Below are positions 8,701-11,847 of a DNA stretch of 11,847 nt, in pieces. The notes beneath the pieces are model-generated. The model ran no database searches. It worked only from the letters and a program-made list of their open reading frames with translations, and was not told the origin of the DNA. Location: NCBI GenBank assembly GCA_021154515.1, contig JAJKIL010000399.1, forward strand, positions 1-11,847, in the 5' to 3' direction. Source of the stretch: Niastella sp. GTDB taxonomy: Bacteria > Bacteroidota > Bacteroidia > Chitinophagales > Chitinophagaceae. Position numbers and translations under genes: made by a program. How positions within the stretch are numbered: the first letter of the stretch is position 1; the number at the start of each line of letters is the position of its first letter.

Positions 8701-10955
8701 CTGGGAGCGCAGGTGGTGAGCGGCGCCCCTGTAAAACCGACGGCCGGCCCTTTCACCGTAACAGGCACTGCATACTGAAATGAATCGAGACAACCCATCT
8801 TGTCTTCAATGATCAGCTTTATATAAAACACGCCGGTATCGGTGTATTGGTGCGAAGTATTGCCATTCAAATACAGGCCGTAGCTGGTGTAATAATTTTT
8901 GTTGTTGATGGTGTAGCGCGGTGTACCGTCGCCAAAATCCCAGGTGTATTTATTAATAAGCGAAGAATCGATACCGATGGTGTGAATGTTCACCGTTTTA
9001 TTGTTGCAGATATCGGTAATGTCCGGTGCAAACCTGGCATGTTCATCGATTATGATAACACGCACCCGGCCACTGGTCACGTTGCCGGTCAGGGTGTCTT
9101 TACGGGTAAGCTCCACTACGTACCTGGTAGCCGTTGCAGGGTAGGTATGTGTAACGGGATTCAGGGGCGCAGTAGTGTACAACGGTGAGCCGTCGCCAAA
9201 GTCCCAGCTAAGCGGAATTGTATTGCTGAGGGTGTCGGTGAGCGTAAGGGTGTATTTATCACTACAGGTTTTGCCAATAGTGAAGCCGCCGCCACCTCCT
9301 CCGCCGCCGCCGCCATCGCCTGAACCATCATCGTCGCAAAGATTGGCCACCGCCACCGGTTTGGCGATGGAAGTAACGGTGCAGCCCTGTGCAGTAACGA
9401 TCTTTAGGGTAATAGAATAACCGCCGGCAGCGGCGTAAGTATGCGAAGCATTGTCAACCGTGGTGGTGGTGGTATAGCCATCGCCAAAATCCCACGCATA
9501 ACTGACCACCGGGTCAAGAAGATTGGTTACACGTGCAGTGGCTTTTACCGGCAATGGTTTACAGCCATCGTGCGGTGTGTAGGTGAAATCTACCTGTGGC
9601 TGTTGAATTCTGATCACATTGGGTTGTTGCAGGTAAGCGGTGCAACCGGTAATAGTGTCTGTGATCGTAAGGGTTACGGTATAATTTCCAAAACTGTTGT
9701 AGCTATGCGCCGGGTCAGCAGTGGCATCATGTGCGCCATCACCGAAATCCCAGTCGTATTTTAAATGATCGGGTGGGGTACTTCTGTTGGTGAACTGCAC
9801 GGTAAAAGGAACATTGCAGCCAACTGTTTTATCCATCGAAAAGTTAGCCTGCAAACCGGGTCGTACATTAATGAGGTGATACGCCGTATCGTTACACCCG
9901 GCGGAGTTATAGGCGATCATCACTATATCGTAATCGCCGGGTGTGGTAAATGTATGTGCAACGTTCTGCCCAAACTGTGTTGTATTGTTATCAGGGAATA
10001 ACCATTTTACTGTGTTGATAAAAGCCGCAGGCACAATACTGCCGGATAGCACAGTTGTGGCGCCTGAACATACAGTGTCCGGCATTGTACTGTTAACGGT
10101 TGGTTTGCCTGCCAGCACCGCATTGGCGCGAACGGAAGTACTGATGCAATTAGTCCCATTTTTTGCTGTCAGCGTAACGGTATAAGCGCCGGTGTTGGTG
10201 TAGGTATGGGTGGGGTTGGCATCGGTTGAAGTTTGGCCGTCGCCAAAATCCCATACATAAGTTATAGTTCCGCCGCCTGTGCTGGTGTTTACAAAGGTGG
10301 CAGTGAAGGGTGTATCGCAACTGTAATAAGCGGGGATCGTAAAGGATGCATTAACCTTCTGATATACCTGTATGTAGGGTGTTTTAATAGCGGCATCGCT
10401 GGTACAGCCCCAGTTGTTGGTTACGATAAGCGACACATTGTAATTGCCATTGCTGTTGTAGGTGAAGGTGGGATCGGGATTGGAACTACCACCGGCGCCA
10501 AAGTCCCACAGGTAATTGGTGATGGTGCCGGTAGCGGTAGTGGCCTGGTTGGTGAAGTGTACGGTGTGCGGTGCACAGCCTGCCAGGTCATCACCTGTAA
10601 AAGCGGCTACCGGTTTTGGGTGCACGGTCACTACATCCTGTTTGTTCCTTACATCACCATTGGAAAAAGTAACAGTGAGGGTAACGGTAAATGTGCCATC
10701 TGTTAAATAGTTGGTTCCAACGGTGGCGGCGCCATTGTTGATAATGGTGCCATTGCCCAGGTTCCAGTCGCGGCGAACTACTGTTCCGCCGGTCGATAGG
10801 TCGGTAAAGTTTACCCCGCTGAGTGGAACGCAGCCTTCTTTCTTATTGATGGAAAAATCAGCAGTTGTCTGCGCCTTTGTGGTAAATGCAGTACAGCAAC
10901 ACAACAGGCCAAGAAGAAGTCTGAACACGTAATATTTATTAGCAGATGCACTCAT
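5724..10955 (-). CDS. Giant secreted PKD-repeat protein with CHU_C (T9SS type B) C-terminus
   Basis: This 1743-residue protein is probably exported through the Sec system and then T9SS to the cell surface. Residues 1-29 are a signal peptide (hydrophobic LLLGLLCCC core, ending near KAQ; no good lipobox). Six PKD-like modules span about 33-538, then a linker with three Asp and ten Gly (541-557). Ten more PKD-like modules span about 558-1412, and three Ig-like modules about 1413-1648. The CHU_C domain (1650-1743) starts YIPNAFTPNGDG and contains FNRWGQLVF and GWDGTFNG. The PKD signature WDFGDG or a near variant is clear in most modules; modules 1 (WNLGNG), 4 (WLFPDN), 14 (WYVDDR) and 16 (WKLNGS) are degenerate. 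Most modules carry a Cys pair. I chose the ATG at 10953-10955 because it directly begins the signal peptide. A longer frame from 11090 only translates the intergenic repeat. The family includes SprB-like adhesins and many uncharacterised surface proteins; adhesion is inferred, not shown. No PorP/SprF-type partner is in the window. Confidence 0.95.
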   Translation of the reverse strand: MSASANKYYVFRLLLGLLCCCTAFTTKAQTTADFSINKKEGCVPLSGVNFTDLSTGGTVVRRDWNLGNGTIINNGAATVGTNYLTDGTFTVTLTVTFSNGDVRNKQDVVTVHPKPVAAFTGDDLAGCAPHTVHFTNQATTATGTITNYLWDFGAGGSSNPDPTFTYNSNGNYNVSLIVTNNWGCTSDAAIKTPYIQVYQKVNASFTIPAYYSCDTPFTATFVNTSTGGGTITYVWDFGDGQTSTDANPTHTYTNTGAYTVTLTAKNGTNCISTSVRANAVLAGKPTVNSTMPDTVCSGATTVLSGSIVPAAFINTVKWLFPDNNTTQFGQNVAHTFTTPGDYDIVMIAYNSAGCNDTAYHLINVRPGLQANFSMDKTVGCNVPFTVQFTNRSTPPDHLKYDWDFGDGAHDATADPAHSYNSFGNYTVTLTITDTITGCTAYLQQPNVIRIQQPQVDFTYTPHDGCKPLPVKATARVTNLLDPVVSYAWDFGDGYTTTTTVDNASHTYAAAGGYSITLKIVTAQGCTVTSIAKPVAVANLCDDDGSGDGGGGGGGGGGFTIGKTCSDKYTLTLTDTLSNTIPLSWDFGDGSPLYTTAPLNPVTHTYPATATRYVVELTRKDTLTGNVTSGRVRVIIIDEHARFAPDITDICNNKTVNIHTIGIDSSLINKYTWDFGDGTPRYTINNKNYYTSYGLYLNGNTSHQYTDTGVFYIKLIIEDKMGCLDSFQYAVPVTVKGPAVGFTGAPLTTCAPSLLVNFTDTSKQNGSTPIVEWNWNFGDGTPAYITTQDTALSHTYTNNSYVRFYPVSLTIKDAIGCTAQVTYNNYVKAYRPTAGFYSYDTLKCGSTSVFVYNSSSAYNATYQWDFGDGATTASYNGSHTYSTTGQYNIKLVVKDENGCMDSVTTPAYIKLVKPKADLTVRDTSNCAPVGVLFADSSLYANNYVWDFGDGGTGSTDKDPSRHIYPVPGYYPVTLHITGVSGCIDSITKIIHIKGPIGQLQVGNFTGCAPYTLPLRVTGSNISTYAWDYGDGTPVQSSFIDSAVNHVYPLAGKFLPNIVLTSPEGCPFTLKATDTIHVDSAHAAFSIDRPLRCFNDRAVQFTNQSATAFGTVSYKWLFGDGQGSAQTSPVYTYNTDGEYDITLIVNSYYGCSDTLTLPKGVQVHQQPIAAFQADSLYCSPALRVYNNHSASADPVAQYAWYVDDRPTAATRDLSYTLSGGIHQLALVVTTNAGCIDSLPARVTVDSLVADFTIDRAIRCGDDRTIAFTNLSQGYFGMASYAWDFGDANTGGDTNPIHTYATPGSYPVKVLATSTTGCTADVTAAAPVTIFTKPVLQINGDVEKCAQQSIDFRSTIHSEDLVTQYTWKLNGSTISNTDTASHYFNNAGLYDLAFTVNTKYGCEVTADAAITIHALPVPAASPKDTTVCIGSLVPLQANDGSQYNWQPVTNLQDATTATPVVTAMQAMLYYVTVTNTFGCVQKDSVRIVVDEKVRLQHSNNVLICRGDQTRLNASGNTNQWEWTPVTGLNSPHKVSTVASPDQTTSYQIVGYSHNTCPNDTGFVLVTVADLPVVDLGPDRTVDAGQVITLSSAVSADVVNYNWSPSAGLTCTTCNAPQLVADKDIAYHLRVTTQYGCTSEDDVRIFVACGKGAVYIPNAFTPNGDGKNDVFSIKGYGIQLVKSFRIFNRWGQLVFRRENFLPGDRSSGWDGTFNGRPADPGAYVYITEVTCNEGKPIVLKGTVLLVR
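5727..6008 (-). other. CHU_C / T9SS type B sorting domain coding segment
   Basis: Residues 1650-1743 of the large protein match the gliding-motility-associated C-terminal domain. Its hallmarks are IPNAFTPNGDGKND at the start, a central IFNRWGQLVF strand, GWDG, and a final strand ending KGTVLLVR. In characterised species this domain directs T9SS export, often with a PorP/SprF-family partner, without the C-terminal cleavage seen for type A. Confidence 0.93.
6720..9284 (-). repeat. Second PKD block, ten modules
   Basis: Modules 7-16 (residues 558-1412) average about 85 residues each. Their WDFGDG-type sites lie at about residues 584, 672, 774, 863, 944, 1025, 1114 and 1280; modules 14 and 16 are degenerate at this site. 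At DNA level the core TTTTGGCGATGG recurs nearly unchanged while flanks have diverged, pointing to old duplications under selection at the core. Confidence 0.88.
9285..9314 (-). repeat. Poly-glycine linker (ten Gly codons)
   Basis: Ten consecutive Gly codons (residues 548-557: GGC x4, GGA x2, GGT, GGC x3) follow the acidic stretch CDDDGSGD. It lies exactly between PKD modules 6 and 7. Mixed codons argue against a very recent simple slippage of one trinucleotide, although the GGC runs could still slip. It likely acts as a flexible hinge. Confidence 0.9.
9342..10859 (-). repeat. First PKD block, six modules
   Basis: Modules 1-6 (residues 33-538) are about 84 residues each. Signature sites are WNLGNG (module 1), WDFGAG (2), WDFGDG (3), WLFPDN (4), WDFGDG (5) and WDFGDG (6). 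All except module 1 carry two Cys. Confidence 0.88.
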
Positions 10956-10970
10956 AATTTTTAACAGTTG

Positions 10971-10981
10971 CCGGTTACCGG
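10971..10981. repeat. 11-bp palindrome upstream of the PKD protein gene
   Basis: CCGGTTACCGG has 5-bp arms around one base, 15 bp upstream of the ATG at 10955. It could be a protein-binding site but is short enough to be chance. Confidence 0.25.
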
Positions 10982-10994
10982 AAGGAAAGAAATA

Positions 10995-11018
10995 GTTCCA
11001 GGTTTCACGTTGCAGGTT
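10995..11018. repeat. Inverted partial copies of the CCTGAAA-family repeat
   Basis: GTTCCAGGTTTCA (10995-11007) is the exact reverse complement of 11072-11084. GTTGCAGGTT (11009-11018) is the exact reverse complement of 11082-11091. The two pieces occur in swapped order relative to the tandem array, so only one pairing could fold at a time. The loop would be over 60 nt. Confidence 0.85.
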
Positions 11019-11055
11019 ACAAGGCCTGGCGAAATCGGTCTTTCGCAATAGAGTC

Positions 11056-11090
11056 CCTGAAACCTGAAACCTGAAACCTGGAACCTGCAA
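11056..11090. repeat. 7-bp tandem repeat, five units
   Basis: Five units run head to tail: CCTGAAA three times (11056-11076), then CCTGGAA (11077-11083) and CCTGCAA (11084-11090). The array ends one base before the stop codon of the upstream T9SS gene (TAA at 11092-11094, minus strand). It fills the gap between two T9SS cargo genes. From memory, similar CAGGTTTC-type intergenic repeats are scattered in Chitinophagaceae genomes, but I cannot check this here. Confidence 0.9.
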
Positions 11091-11091
11091 C

Positions 11092-11847
11092 TTATTGGAT
11101 CACCAACTTGTTGGTGAACAGCTTTTCCCCTTTGCTGTTCGTGATAGCGACAACGTATACGCCTTTTGTTAAAGCAGGCAGGTTCACGGTGATGTTGCTG
11201 CTATTACCGGCCAATCTGGTTGCCCATACCTGCTGACCGGTTAACGTGGTCAATGTTAATTGCAGCCTGCCGCTTACCGGCTGGTTTACCGACAGGTTCA
11301 GCCTGGTGGAAGCCGGGTTAGGAGCCAGGCTGATAACGCCTTGCTGATTGATCTGGATGGTTACGATGGAGGAGATGGTGGAATGACCATCCTGATCTAC
11401 CTGCTTCAGCCGGTAAAAGTTCTTACCATCCCGATAGTGGGTGGTATTGAACAGGTACTGGCTCACCAGGTTGCTGTTGATCTTGCCAGGCACGCTGCCA
11501 ATGGTTTCAAAAGCGTAGCCGTCGGCACTATACTGCACTTCGAACGCTTTGTTTTGTTGCTCCTGTGCGGTAGACCAGTTCAGCGTTACCAGGTTGTTGG
11601 CATATTGACCAGTAAAAGACAGCAGGTTCACGGGCAACGCCGTTAACGGGTATAAGGTCACATAAGAAAAAGAGCTGTCCAGGGTGCCGGCAGCGTCTAC
11701 CATTTTGATCGTATAACCGCGGGTAGTGAAACGGGTGGCTGATAACTCGGTCATTAAAAACGGGATCGTATCGATGATCACTGAATCACCCGTTGAATTG
11801 ATAGCCCAGGTTCCCTGGCTGGAGGTGCTGTCTGACGTAACCGTATA
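11092..11847 (-). CDS. T9SS type A secreted protein, 5' truncated by window edge
   Basis: The minus-strand frame is open to the last base of the window, so the gene starts beyond it; a GTG at 11779-11781 is internal. The visible 251 residues are the C-terminal end of a larger secreted protein. About residues 70-165 form a fibronectin-III-like module of the kind that begins LPVNLLSF, with LNWSTAQEQQNKAFEVQYS and FYRLKQVDQDG as landmarks, each common just before type A sorting domains in Bacteroidota. The last 80 residues (11095-11334) are the type A sorting domain. It starts near LAPNPAS, includes LTGQQVW and LTKGVYVV, and ends KLFTNKLVIQ. Such domains route cargo through T9SS and are normally removed when the protein is attached to the surface. 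The catalytic or binding part is outside the window, so the function is unknown. It lies 136 bp upstream of the PKD protein gene on the same strand. Confidence 0.92.
   Translation of the reverse strand, partial: YTVTSDSTSSQGTWAINSTGDSVIIDTIPFLMTELSATRFTTRGYTIKMVDAAGTLDSSFSYVTLYPLTALPVNLLSFTGQYANNLVTLNWSTAQEQQNKAFEVQYSADGYAFETIGSVPGKINSNLVSQYLFNTTHYRDGKNFYRLKQVDQDGHSTISSIVTIQINQQGVISLAPNPASTRLNLSVNQPVSGRLQLTLTTLTGQQVWATRLAGNSSNITVNLPALTKGVYVVAITNSKGEKLFTNKLVIQ
11095..11334 (-). other. T9SS type A sorting domain coding segment
   Basis: The final 80 residues contain the three recognisable type A motifs: a PNPAS start, the central strand with LTGQQVW, and the terminal GVYVV...KLVIQ. Confidence 0.9.

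Noticed and set aside
9441..10706. Long plus-strand frames opposite the PKD gene (for example 9441-9764 and 10233-10706)
   Set aside because: They are antisense shadows of repetitive PKD codons, with Gly/Val/Ile-rich composition and no recognisable domain.
10956..11090. N-terminal extension of the PKD protein starting at 11090
   Set aside because: It translates the 7-bp tandem repeat and puts 45 non-signal residues before a clear signal peptide; the ATG at 10955 is far better.
1..11847. CRISPR array, tRNA, rRNA, transposase or phage genes
   Set aside because: I saw no spaced direct repeats, RNA gene signatures, transposase motifs or integrase in any part of the window.

Overview
The window looks like chromosomal DNA from a member of the Bacteroidota, most likely the Chitinophagaceae (a Chitinophaga or Niastella type organism). 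The main evidence is two adjacent proteins carrying type IX secretion (T9SS) C-terminal signals of different classes (type A and CHU_C type B). Starts also lack clear Shine-Dalgarno sequences, and the sensor kinase architectures fit this phylum. The genus is an inference.

Left part (1-5365), signalling. A 5'-truncated membrane histidine kinase (1-1011, +) converges on a small single-domain CheY-like response regulator (1088-1528, -). The regulator is divergent, with 102 bp between the two starts, from a 1244-residue fusion kinase (1631-5365, +). That fusion carries a CheB methylesterase, a CheR methyltransferase, a PAS-like domain, a seven-heptad coiled coil, two PAS domains and a HisKA/HATPase kinase. 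It has no receiver domain, so the nearby single-domain regulator is a natural candidate partner. No chemoreceptor, CheA or CheW gene is visible, so classical chemotaxis is not implied.

Middle (5366-5723). A convergent intergenic space with a small hairpin is followed by a 69-residue hypothetical protein on the minus strand.

Right part (5724-11847), cell surface and secretion. All genes are on the minus strand. A T9SS type A secreted protein (5' end beyond the window) is followed, after 136 bp, by a 1743-residue secreted protein. The large protein has a signal peptide, six PKD-like modules, an acidic/poly-Gly linker, ten more PKD-like modules, three Ig-like modules and a CHU_C (type B) terminal domain. 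The gap between these two genes holds a 7-bp tandem repeat (CCTGAAA family) with inverted copies. The large protein is probably a surface-anchored adhesin or filamentous surface protein exported by T9SS; its ligand cannot be read from sequence.

I did not find a clearly new system. The most unusual points are the cysteine pattern and poly-Gly hinge of the PKD array, the repeat block between the two T9SS genes, the orphan 69-residue gene, and the receiver-less CheB-CheR kinase facing a lone receiver. No stretch over 300 bases lacks a gene.
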